Part shown: positions 1-5,125 of the stretch, in pieces | How positions within the stretch are numbered: the stretch's first letter is position 1 | Layout of the letters: each line of letters opens with the position of its first letter | From: Myxococcales bacterium | GTDB taxonomy: Bacteria > Myxococcota_A > Polyangia > Fen-1088 | Assembly: GCA_003170035.1 (NCBI GenBank) | Contig: PMZX01000309.1 | Span: 7,993 to 13,117 of the forward strand | Direction of reading: 5' to 3' | DNA length: 5,125 nt | The notes under the pieces: model-generated | Seen by the model: only the letters and a program-made list of their open reading frames with translations | Told to the model about the DNA's origin: nothing | Databases searched by the model: none | Made by a program: the position numbers and the translations under genes

Positions 1-1
1 G

Positions 2-97
2 CGAGGGCGGGCGCGAAGCGCGCGGGGTGGGCAGGGCGGGCAGTCCGTCCCGAAGTCCCCGCAGGGGGCAAAGCCGGCGGGCTTCGCACGCGACTAG
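2..97 (+). CDS. possible 3' end of a plus-strand gene (partial)
   Basis: One plus-strand frame is open from the window edge to a TAG at 95-97. It would encode a 31-residue tail rich in Gly, Arg, Gln, Ser, Pro and Ala, ending in Phe-Ala-Arg-Asp. The stop lies in a CTAG palindrome, so it overlaps the TAG stop of the convergent enzyme gene by two bases. About 84% of third codon positions are G or C, but the whole stretch is so GC-rich that this discriminates poorly, and another plus frame is also open across it. No domain can be recognised. If real, it is the disordered C-terminus of a neighbouring protein; otherwise it is chance open frame in GC-rich spacer. Confidence 0.2.
   Translation, partial: RGRARSARGGQGGQSVPKSPQGAKPAGFARD
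71..84 (-). terminator. weak hairpin after the enzyme gene
   Basis: AAGCC, a four-base GGCG loop and GGCTT form a perfect 5-bp stem ten bases past the stop codon of the minus-strand enzyme gene. On the minus strand the stem is followed by a single extra T and then C-rich sequence, so the U-tract of a classical intrinsic terminator is missing. It could be a weak or Rho-assisted end, or just GC-rich chance structure. Confidence 0.2.
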
Positions 98-1245
98 GGC
101 GGATAGAGAAGGTACTTGAGTCGCTTGGCGCGGAAGGCGTCGAGTTCGTCTCTGAAGAGCGCCTCAACCTCGGCAAGGCGACGTGGTTCGCAAATTGCTG
201 CGGCCACATCCGGGTCGCCAATCATCTTGTGCAGCCGCGCGCAGTCCCAGTCGTTGCGAAACAACTTGCGTAAGGCGATCGCGATCGCGATGCCGGCTCT
301 CACTGGCTCGAAGGTCGTGCGATTCTCGACCCGCAAACGAATGCCTTGGCAAAGCCTACCGGCGTATGGGCTGGCCTTGGGCGCGAAGCTGGTCGCTTCG
401 AACGACAGGCCGGCAATTCCTACCCCGGCCAGCTCGGCAGCGAGGCGTCGGCCATCGATCCACGGGGCCCCGACAACCTCGAACGGCGTGTCGGTGCCCC
501 GGCCGACTGAGACATTCGTCGCTTCCAGCAGGGCGACGCCCGGATACAGAACCGCCTGACCGACAGTGCGCAGGTTGGGCGAAGGCGGCCACCAGGTGAG
601 CCCGGTTTCGTCGAAGTAGATGCTTCGATCGTAGTGAGGCATGCGCACGACTTCGAGACGGAGACCGAGATGCTCGTCGGCGTTCATCAGCTCGGCCAGC
701 TCGCCCATGGTCATGCCGTGCCGCACCGGCAGGGGATGGTGGTTGACGGCTGATCGCTCGCTGGGCTTCAGCATGGGGCCGGCCACATCGAGCCCATTGA
801 TGGGATTCGGTCGATCGAGGACGATGACCCGCAGCCCCTGCTCCGCGGCCGCTCGCATCGTCGCGTGCAGGGTCGAGGCATAGGTGAAGAAGCGCGCCCC
901 CGCGTCGGGCAGATCAACCACGATCGCGTCGATGTCGGGCGGCAGAATCACCGGCCGCGGTCCTGTGGAGGCTTTCGTGTGCGGCCCGCGGGAGCCGCCA
1001 TAGAGACTGTAGATAGGGAGATGGGTCTTGGCATCGACGCCGTCGTCGATGAGCTCGTCGCGACTGGCCGCGAGGCCATGCTCGGGGCTGAGCAGCGCGA
1101 CCAGAGCGAGATCGGGGCGGGCGGCGAGCACGTCGGTCGTGCGGGCGTCCTCGCGGGTGCGGGCCGCATCGTTGGTAAGCAGCGCGAAGCGCAGGCCGCG
1201 CAGAGGGGCGAAGTCTTGGGCGGCGAGCGCGTCGATTCCCAGGGC
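94..1245 (-). other. NamZ / DUF1343 domain of the fusion protein
   Basis: This stretch encodes residues about 423-805. It opens with the typical LGIDAL start of the family and keeps every conserved block in the usual order, ending in the YLLYPP tail that resembles family C-termini. Family members cleave MurNAc from the non-reducing end of peptide-free peptidoglycan chains. The length of about 380 residues is normal for a stand-alone NamZ, so nothing seems lost through fusion. The short linker to the hydrolase domain (about residues 403-420) is rich in Pro, Ala and Gln. Confidence 0.88.
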
Positions 1246-2511
1246 GAGCGGGCCGGCGGCGACCTGGGGCTGGACCGGCGCGGGCCGGCCAAGGGTCGAG
1301 CCCGCCAGGGTGCCAATCGCGCCGGCGACGGCATTGATCGAGCCCTTGCCGTCGGGGTGCACCCGGTTGCTGAGGAAGAGTATGAACAGGTCCTGCTCTG
1401 GATCGATCCAGAGCGACGTGCCGGTATAGCCTCCGTGCCCGACGGCCCGCCGTGAAAGAGAAGTACCTCGGTTGGTCGAATACGCGGTCTGCATGTCCCA
1501 CCCGAGCGCGCGAATACCTCCAGGCACGTCGTGCGGTGCCAACATCTTCGCCGTCGCTTTGGCCGACAGAATCCGGGCGTCGTCGATCGTCCCGGAGCCG
1601 AGCAGCATGCGTGCGTACCTCGCGAGGTCTTGCGCGGTTGAGAAGAGTCCAGCGTTTCCCGCCACGCCACCCAGGCGAAAAGCTCGCGGATCGTGCACCT
1701 CGCCGCGAATCCAGACGCCCTTGCGCAGTTCGGTCGGGGCGGCCCGCGCCCGGTCGTTTGCTGACAGAACGAAGCCGGTCTGGTTCATGCCAAGGGGCCG
1801 GAAGATGGCGGCGGCCGCGAAGGTGGCGAGATCGGTGCCGGTCACGCGCCGGATCACTTCCTCAAGGACAAAGTAGCCGACGTCCGAGTAGATGAATCTC
1901 ACCCCAGGGGCAGCCTTGAGCGAGAGGGCGGCGATGCGCCGGATGGCCTCCTTGCGCCCGTGTTGGTAGTCATCGATCGGCGTTTCGGCCGGCAGGCCAG
2001 AGACGTGTGTGAGGAGTTGGCGGAGCGTGATGGAGTCTTTGCCGTGCGCTGCGAATTCGGGAAGGTAGCGGGACGCCCGATCGTCCAGGTCGAGCTTGCC
2101 CTGGTCGGCGAGGATCATGAGTGAAGTAGACGTCGCGATGGGCTTGGTCAGCGAGGCGAGATCGAAGAGCGTGTCCTCGGTCATCGGCTCCCTTTCCGGC
2201 AAGAGGGCGCGGAACCCGAATGCTTTCGAGTAGACGATGCCACTCTTTCGGCCGACCACGACGACGCAGCCGGGGAGTTTCCCCTCGGCGAGAGCATCGG
2301 CCACCAGGCGGTCGATGCCCTCGACCCCGACCGCGGGCGCCTCGATACTTCCTGCCGGTACCGTGGTGGTTCCGGGGCTCGCCGCCTGAAGCGAAGCGGG
2401 ATCCCACGCTGCCAGGGTGAGTGCGAACGCGCAGGCAAGAAAGACGAGACGCTCGCGGTCGCGAGACAGGTGAAAGAACGGCAGCTTCGCGCTCGCGCGT
2501 GTCGAGCTCAT
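94..2511 (-). CDS. exported serine hydrolase (AmiE-like) fused to NamZ exo-N-acetylmuramidase (DUF1343, GH171)
   Basis: This 805-residue protein has an export signal and two domains. A hydrophobic segment at residues 22-35 after an Arg-rich start suggests a signal peptide cleaved around residues 39-45. Residues about 62-400 are a penicillin-binding/class C beta-lactamase-like serine hydrolase: SxxK is Ser120-Leu-Thr-Lys123, the second motif is Tyr208-Ser-Asp210, and the third is His359-Gly-Gly followed by YTGTS. Residues about 423-805 are DUF1343/NamZ: SPEHG (475-479, Glu477 the likely catalytic acid), DLPDAGARFFTY (533-544), LDRPNP (565-570), RHGMT (597-601) and ATNVSVGRGTDTPFE (664-678). 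In B. subtilis AmiE removes peptides from MurNAc and NamZ releases terminal MurNAc, from neighbouring genes; here the two are one chain. Both domains look full length and intact. The start overlaps the upstream stop as ATGA, with only a weak purine run before it, so translation probably depends on coupling. The hydrolase's substrate is not certain; this superfamily also includes D-peptidases and esterases. Confidence 0.92.
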   Translation of the reverse strand: MSSTRASAKLPFFHLSRDRERLVFLACAFALTLAAWDPASLQAASPGTTTVPAGSIEAPAVGVEGIDRLVADALAEGKLPGCVVVVGRKSGIVYSKAFGFRALLPEREPMTEDTLFDLASLTKPIATSTSLMILADQGKLDLDDRASRYLPEFAAHGKDSITLRQLLTHVSGLPAETPIDDYQHGRKEAIRRIAALSLKAAPGVRFIYSDVGYFVLEEVIRRVTGTDLATFAAAAIFRPLGMNQTGFVLSANDRARAAPTELRKGVWIRGEVHDPRAFRLGGVAGNAGLFSTAQDLARYARMLLGSGTIDDARILSAKATAKMLAPHDVPGGIRALGWDMQTAYSTNRGTSLSRRAVGHGGYTGTSLWIDPEQDLFILFLSNRVHPDGKGSINAVAGAIGTLAGSTLGRPAPVQPQVAAGPLALGIDALAAQDFAPLRGLRFALLTNDAARTREDARTTDVLAARPDLALVALLSPEHGLAASRDELIDDGVDAKTHLPIYSLYGGSRGPHTKASTGPRPVILPPDIDAIVVDLPDAGARFFTYASTLHATMRAAAEQGLRVIVLDRPNPINGLDVAGPMLKPSERSAVNHHPLPVRHGMTMGELAELMNADEHLGLRLEVVRMPHYDRSIYFDETGLTWWPPSPNLRTVGQAVLYPGVALLEATNVSVGRGTDTPFEVVGAPWIDGRRLAAELAGVGIAGLSFEATSFAPKASPYAGRLCQGIRLRVENRTTFEPVRAGIAIAIALRKLFRNDWDCARLHKMIGDPDVAAAICEPRRLAEVEALFRDELDAFRAKRLKYLLYPP

Positions 2512-4532
2512 TCTCGCAAACTACGCTTCGGTCTGTCGTCGCGATGGGCCCGGCGTCGACGCAAGACTGGTAGTGCGAGCAAGCCCAAAAAACCGAGACC
2601 AGCTAGGTTCGAGGGGCCACCCGCCACGCGGCAGCCGCAGCCTGCGGCGCCGCTGGAATTGACGTTTCCACTGCTCCCGGCAGCACCTGTCGCACCTCCA
2701 CCGCCGCCAACAGTACCTCCACCGCCCACGCTGGTGATGCCGCCCGTGTTCGCACTGGTACCACCCATCGGCGCGACCGTACCAGTCGTCGCGCTCGTGC
2801 CGCCGGTTCCCAAGACACCGCCCGCGGCCGAAACGCTGCCTACGCTGGACGAGCCTCCGGTCGCCGCCACCGTGCCGCCAGTACCGGGCGCACCAGCCGC
2901 GCCGGTGGTGCCACCAGTGGCAATGGTACCAGCCGTGCTGGTCAGGCCTCCGGTTGGAACGATAGTGGCGCCGCCGGTCCCAATCGTGCCGCCCAGGGCG
3001 CTGGTCCCACCGGTGTTGGCTGTGCCACCCGTGGCAACTGAACCGCCTGTCGCGCGCGAACCACCGGAGCTGCTTGTACCGCCCGAGGCGACGGCACCGC
3101 CGGTCGCGCGCGAGCCACCCGAGCTAGTTGTACCGGCCGAGGCAACCGACCCGCCGGTCGCGCGCGAGCCACCCGAGCCGGTTGTACCACCCGCGGCGCT
3201 GGCCCCGCCCGTGGTCCCGCCTGTCGCGGTCGTGCCGCCGGCTCCGGTGGTCCCGCCGGTAGGGGCGGTGCCGTTGTACTCGTACGCGCCAATGTCGGGA
3301 ATGCTCGAACGAGTCGCGGGATTGAAACACCTCGCCACTCCGCCAAGACTCGCGATGGTGGTGTAGTCAATCGTGTAGCTCCACCAACTCGCGCCGCCTG
3401 GGCTGCCCTTCTTGATGCACTTCGGGTCGAATCCGATGTCCTTCGCAGGAGCCCCAGAGGCCGTCCCCTTGTCGACAACGTTCGCCGTGGCCGAAGACGT
3501 CAGGTGAAAATCCGGGTTCGTGCCCGCCGGATCCACGAAGAATGGCGTTGCCGCATTGGCATTGACCGCATAATTGGTCGTCTGTGTCGGCACCTGGCCG
3601 CCAAATGCATTCTGCGTGTTGTTGTACCCACTCGCTGCAGCCAAGTTGTTCTGAAACACGGTGCCGCTTTTCGAAGCGGCATCTGAATAGTAGATCTCGC
3701 CTGGATTGTTGGGTGCACCCTGAGCGTCGCTGGGTTCGAGACCGTCGTGGTAGCAGGTGTTGTTGATGACATGCGACCCGCCACTGGTCGTAAGCCGAAT
3801 GCAAGACCCGCCGTTGCGGAATCCAATATTGTTCTCGAACAAGGCACCGCTGCTCCCTTGGTCTAGAATGAAGCCACTGCCGTCCGAATGGTGAGAGGAT
3901 ATGTCGATGTTCTCGAAGGACACGTTGCTGCTAATGATGTTGTCTTGATAGGTTCCGCCTGCGGTGTACAGGTTGACCCCGCTCGACCAGGAAGGCTGTA
4001 GATTGCCATTGTGCGCGACGAGGTTCTGCTGGATCAACACGCCGGTCGCCTTGTAGAAGGCGATCCCGTTGATGCCATTTCCGTCAGCGATGCCGTTGAT
4101 GAATTCGATGTGACTCGACGGATTGTTCCACCCGTTGGAAAAGCCGCTGGACTGCCAGTTACGCGAGGCAATGCCGTCAAAGCGCACGTATTGCACCGCC
4201 GCGTTCGGCTCTACGCCACAGCCGACCCCACCTCCACCGTCGAGAATGGGTAGCTGACCGTCCACCGCCTTGAAGGTTATCCAGGCTCCGGAATTGCCAC
4301 TTGCCCCGTTGCGAATGTACTGACCTGGGTAGGTCCCACCGAGCAGATAAATGGTGTCCCCCGGCTGAAACGACTTTCCACTCATGTTGTAGTCAATTGC
4401 GCAGGGTGCCGACTGAGTGCAGGCGGCGCCGCTGCTCCCACCGGGTCCGTAGTAATAGGTGGCCGCACGCGCCCCGGGACCTGCAGCCAACGCGGCCAAC
4501 AGGGTCGAACAGAAGATCGTGGGCTGCTTCAT
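2508..4532 (-). CDS. secreted right-handed beta-helix protein with choice-of-anchor-Q-like end and MYXO-CTERM signal
   Basis: This 674-residue protein is built for the cell surface. Residues 1-23 are a signal peptide ending Ala-Arg-Ala. Residues 24 to about 330 read as a parallel beta-helix: an opening block with PGDTIYLLGGTYPG (57-70), then Asn-rich coils such as ENNIGFRN (233-240), VINNTC (255-260) and FQNN (293-296). Residues about 331-419 (PDFHLTSSA, then DIGAYEY at 413-419) match the end of choice-of-anchor Q proteins. Residues 421-631 are a Gly/Thr/Ser/Ala linker and 632-661 a MYXO-CTERM signal, which in myxobacteria is processed by a myxosortase so the protein is attached to the outer surface. 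The ATG at 4532 is chosen because it begins the signal peptide and has GGGAAG nine bases upstream. The same frame stays open to 5114, but that extension has no signal peptide and lies antisense to the divergent gene. Many such helices bind or cleave polysaccharides, but I see no identifiable catalytic set, so the ligand is unknown. Confidence 0.9.
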   Translation of the reverse strand: MKQPTIFCSTLLAALAAGPGARAATYYYGPGGSSGAACTQSAPCAIDYNMSGKSFQPGDTIYLLGGTYPGQYIRNGASGNSGAWITFKAVDGQLPILDGGGGVGCGVEPNAAVQYVRFDGIASRNWQSSGFSNGWNNPSSHIEFINGIADGNGINGIAFYKATGVLIQQNLVAHNGNLQPSWSSGVNLYTAGGTYQDNIISSNVSFENIDISSHHSDGSGFILDQGSSGALFENNIGFRNGGSCIRLTTSGGSHVINNTCYHDGLEPSDAQGAPNNPGEIYYSDAASKSGTVFQNNLAAASGYNNTQNAFGGQVPTQTTNYAVNANAATPFFVDPAGTNPDFHLTSSATANVVDKGTASGAPAKDIGFDPKCIKKGSPGGASWWSYTIDYTTIASLGGVARCFNPATRSSIPDIGAYEYNGTAPTGGTTGAGGTTATGGTTGGASAAGGTTGSGGSRATGGSVASAGTTSSGGSRATGGAVASGGTSSSGGSRATGGSVATGGTANTGGTSALGGTIGTGGATIVPTGGLTSTAGTIATGGTTGAAGAPGTGGTVAATGGSSSVGSVSAAGGVLGTGGTSATTGTVAPMGGTSANTGGITSVGGGGTVGGGGGATGAAGSSGNVNSSGAAGCGCRVAGGPSNLAGLGFLGLLALPVLRRRRAHRDDRPKRSLRE
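2550..2639 (-). other. MYXO-CTERM sorting signal
   Basis: Residues 632-661 of the surface protein hold Cys632-Gly-Cys634, a spacer, the hydrophobic segment LAGLGFLGLLALPVL (643-657) and Arg658-Arg661. This Cys/transmembrane/Arg pattern defines the MYXO-CTERM family, in which a myxosortase cleaves near the Cys and the product is thought to be lipid-modified and exported to the surface. A further 13 residues follow the Arg cluster, longer than the usual short tail, and their last codons carry the start of the next gene. Confidence 0.85.
2640..3272 (-). repeat. low-complexity Gly/Thr/Ser/Ala linker coding region
   Basis: These 633 bases encode residues 421-631, almost entirely Gly, Thr, Ser, Ala and Val in degenerate GGT/ATGG/SGG units, with no predicted globular fold. 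It separates the beta-helix from the membrane anchor like a flexible stalk. Such Gly/Thr stalks are common in Polyangia surface proteins. The opposite strand reads as a Pro/Val-rich open frame, which is a mirror of the GGN and ACN codons and not a gene. Confidence 0.85.
3043..3204 (-). repeat. three tandem 54-bp units within the linker
   Basis: Units start at 3043, 3097 and 3151, each 54 bp (18 residues around an SGGSRATGG core at residues 453-461, 471-479 and 489-497). Units 2 and 3 share their first 28 bases exactly; unit 1 differs at scattered positions. Conservation at the DNA level, including third positions, points to recent duplication by slippage or unequal recombination rather than only amino-acid selection. 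Being a multiple of three, copy changes keep the frame and alter stalk length. Confidence 0.85.
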
Positions 4533-4541
4533 GATTCGCAA

Positions 4542-4547
4542 CTTCCC
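4542..4547 (-). promoter_or_regulatory. ribosome binding site of the surface protein
   Basis: GGGAAG on the minus strand lies nine bases before the ATG at 4532, in good Shine-Dalgarno range. It supports this internal start over the longer upstream reading. Confidence 0.6.
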
Positions 4548-4565
4548 AAGTGGCGTAGTTTCCGG

Positions 4566-4582
4566 GCGAGAATATGACTCGC
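4566..4582. promoter_or_regulatory. short inverted repeat in the leader
   Basis: GCGAG, seven AT-rich bases (aatatga), then CTCGC. The arms are only five bases, so chance is possible, but the AT-rich centre in a GC-rich setting and its closeness to the 4586-4608 repeat make an operator or leader hairpin conceivable. Confidence 0.25.
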
Positions 4583-4585
4583 ACA

Positions 4586-4608
4586 GGATTCGTGGGCAGT
4601 CCGAATCC
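4586..4608. promoter_or_regulatory. perfect 7-bp inverted repeat, possible operator
   Basis: GGATTCG, nine bases, then CGAATCC: a 23-bp dyad with perfect arms, centred about one to three helical turns downstream of the candidate -10 box at 4623-4628. The size fits a dimeric repressor site, or a hairpin in the mRNA leader. There is no U-tract after it on the minus strand, so it does not look like an attenuator terminator. Confidence 0.4.
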
Positions 4609-4622
4609 ATCGCCGTGCGGAG

Positions 4623-4651
4623 ATTATGCGCCCATCGGGAATCGATGAGAA
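4623..4651 (-). promoter_or_regulatory. candidate sigma-70-like promoter of the surface-protein/enzyme operon
   Basis: On the minus strand TTCTCA (4646-4651, four of six to TTGACA) and CATAAT (4623-4628, five of six to TATAAT) are 17 bp apart. Transcription would begin near 4616, giving a leader of about 84 bases that contains both inverted repeats. Such matches also arise by chance. Confidence 0.35.
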
Positions 4652-4856
4652 GGCGCATCGTGCCTGCGAGGGTATCGCGAGGATTGGCGCAAACGGGCAC
4701 GAGGATCGTCGGGGAAAGCGCGTCAGCGGCCGTCGCGTGATGGTGCATGACGGCGGGCTGCCGCAGCGAGGGCTGTCCACCTTCGAAAACGGCAAGACAC
4801 GGTTTATGGGTGGCCGACTTTGGTGTAGACGTTCCTAGCTTCCCTTCCAAGCAAGC

Positions 4857-4863
4857 GGAGAGG
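4857..4863 (+). promoter_or_regulatory. ribosome binding site of the plus-strand membrane protein
   Basis: GGAGAGG sits just before the ATG at 4866; the GGAG core is five bases from the start codon. This decides the start and supports the gene despite its truncation. Confidence 0.65.
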
Positions 4864-4865
4864 CG

Positions 4866-5125
4866 ATGTCCAAGAAAAGAGTCGAGGCGCCGCCGCCGTC
4901 CGGCACGGGACCGTTCCTCAAAAAGCATCTGCCCCTGGCGGCCCTGTTGGCGGTCACGGCGCTCCTCTATGCCGGCGCTGGCGTCCTGTCCGGACGGCTG
5001 AACTTGGTGGATGACTATGGTTACATCGTCCAGTACGGCCACTACGACCGGCCCTTGAATTTCGCCGGCCTGGCACAGATGTTCAGCAGCATCTCCAAGC
5101 AAGAGATGCTTCACGACTACTACCG
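4866..5125 (+). CDS. N-terminus of a GT-C/TMTC-like membrane glycosyltransferase (partial, runs off the window)
   Basis: Eighty-six codons are visible, beginning MSKKRVEAPPP. A short basic, Pro-rich cytoplasmic start is followed by one hydrophobic segment at about residues 22-42 and then a loop with Leu-Val-Asp49-Asp50-Tyr-Gly-Tyr, a Leu-Asn-Phe block (64-66), Met-Phe-Ser (72-74) and Tyr-Tyr-Arg at the edge. A first transmembrane helix followed by an Asp-Asp loop, then an F-x-x-x-x-x-x-F/MF block and a YYRP-like motif, is the layout of the N-terminus of TMTC/tetratricopeptide glycosyltransferases, which transfer sugars from lipid-linked donors. The Asp pair would be in the catalytic periplasmic loop. 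The gene is divergent from the surface-protein operon. It has no stop codon in view. The family call is by layout and short motifs, so other polytopic GT-C enzymes are possible. Confidence 0.65.
   Translation, partial: MSKKRVEAPPPSGTGPFLKKHLPLAALLAVTALLYAGAGVLSGRLNLVDDYGYIVQYGHYDRPLNFAGLAQMFSSISKQEMLHDYY

Larger units (their letters stand above)
4533..4865. other. divergent intergenic region
   Basis: These 333 bases separate the minus-strand surface protein from the plus-strand membrane protein. They hold the start-proximal ribosome site of each gene, a candidate minus-strand promoter at 4623-4651, and two inverted repeats at 4566-4608. The remaining part, about 4660-4856, is GC-rich with no convincing plus-strand promoter, RNA gene or terminator; the best plus-strand candidate (TTCGAA at 4782-4787, TATGGG at 4805-4810) is a poor match. 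Small open frames here lack a plausible start context. Confidence 0.7.

Noticed and set aside
865..1455. Long plus- and minus-strand frames over the enzyme gene
   Set aside because: They are shadows of a high-GC gene whose own frame carries two complete, motif-bearing domains.
2431..2449. Phe-Leu-Ala-Cys (residues 24-27) in the enzyme's signal peptide as a lipobox
   Set aside because: The Cys comes after only about five hydrophobic residues and the -3 residue is Phe, so the hydrophobic core continues past it; an ordinary signal peptide fits better.
3321..3328. ATTGAAAC, like the 3' end of many CRISPR repeats
   Set aside because: It is a single copy inside coding sequence, with no spacers or further repeats.
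2470..3366. 298-residue Pro/Val-rich plus-strand open frame
   Set aside because: It is the antisense mirror of the Gly/Thr linker codons (GGN and ACN read as NCC and NGT) and lacks start context.
4729..4754. GCCGTC / GACGGC inverted repeat with a 14-base loop
   Set aside because: Six-base GC-rich arms with a long loop are expected by chance in this composition, and no T-run follows.
4533..5114. 194-residue N-terminal extension of the surface-protein frame starting at 5114
   Set aside because: It would bury the signal peptide at 4532, lies antisense to the divergent membrane-protein gene and resembles no domain; the internal ATG has a good ribosome site.

Overview
The window looks like Myxococcota chromosome, most probably of the Polyangia type. 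The clearest sign is a surface protein that ends in a MYXO-CTERM sorting signal: a Cys-Gly-Cys, a hydrophobic stretch, then an Arg cluster. It also carries a long Gly/Thr/Ser linker of the TGGT/ATGG kind common in those bacteria. Base composition is high GC: 65-77% in the stretches I counted in the enzyme gene, but only about 47-58% in the beta-helix part of the surface protein.

Layout: positions 1-93 are very GC-rich and may hold the end of a plus-strand gene that meets the next gene stop-to-stop. Positions 94-2511 (minus) encode an 805-residue exported protein with two enzyme domains: an N-terminal penicillin-binding/class C beta-lactamase-like serine hydrolase (AmiE/YbbE type) and a C-terminal DUF1343/NamZ exo-N-acetylmuramidase (GH171). 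Positions 2508-4532 (minus) encode a 674-residue secreted right-handed beta-helix protein with a choice-of-anchor-Q-like end, a 211-residue low-complexity linker and the MYXO-CTERM signal. Its stop codon overlaps the start codon of the enzyme gene (ATGA). Positions 4533-4865 are a divergent intergenic region with a possible minus-strand promoter and a perfect 7-bp inverted repeat. Positions 4866-5125 (plus) are the first 86 codons of a membrane protein that runs off the window and resembles GT-C/TMTC-type glycosyltransferases.

The two minus-strand genes form a tight transcription and probably translation unit: a surface-anchored beta-helix protein coupled to a bifunctional peptidoglycan-turnover enzyme. 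The serine hydrolase may strip peptides (or D-amino acids) from muropeptides and NamZ may then release terminal MurNAc. In B. subtilis these activities come from separate neighbouring genes (amiE and namZ). Here they are one polypeptide, for recycling of the cell's own wall or digestion of prey wall. The role in this organism is inference.
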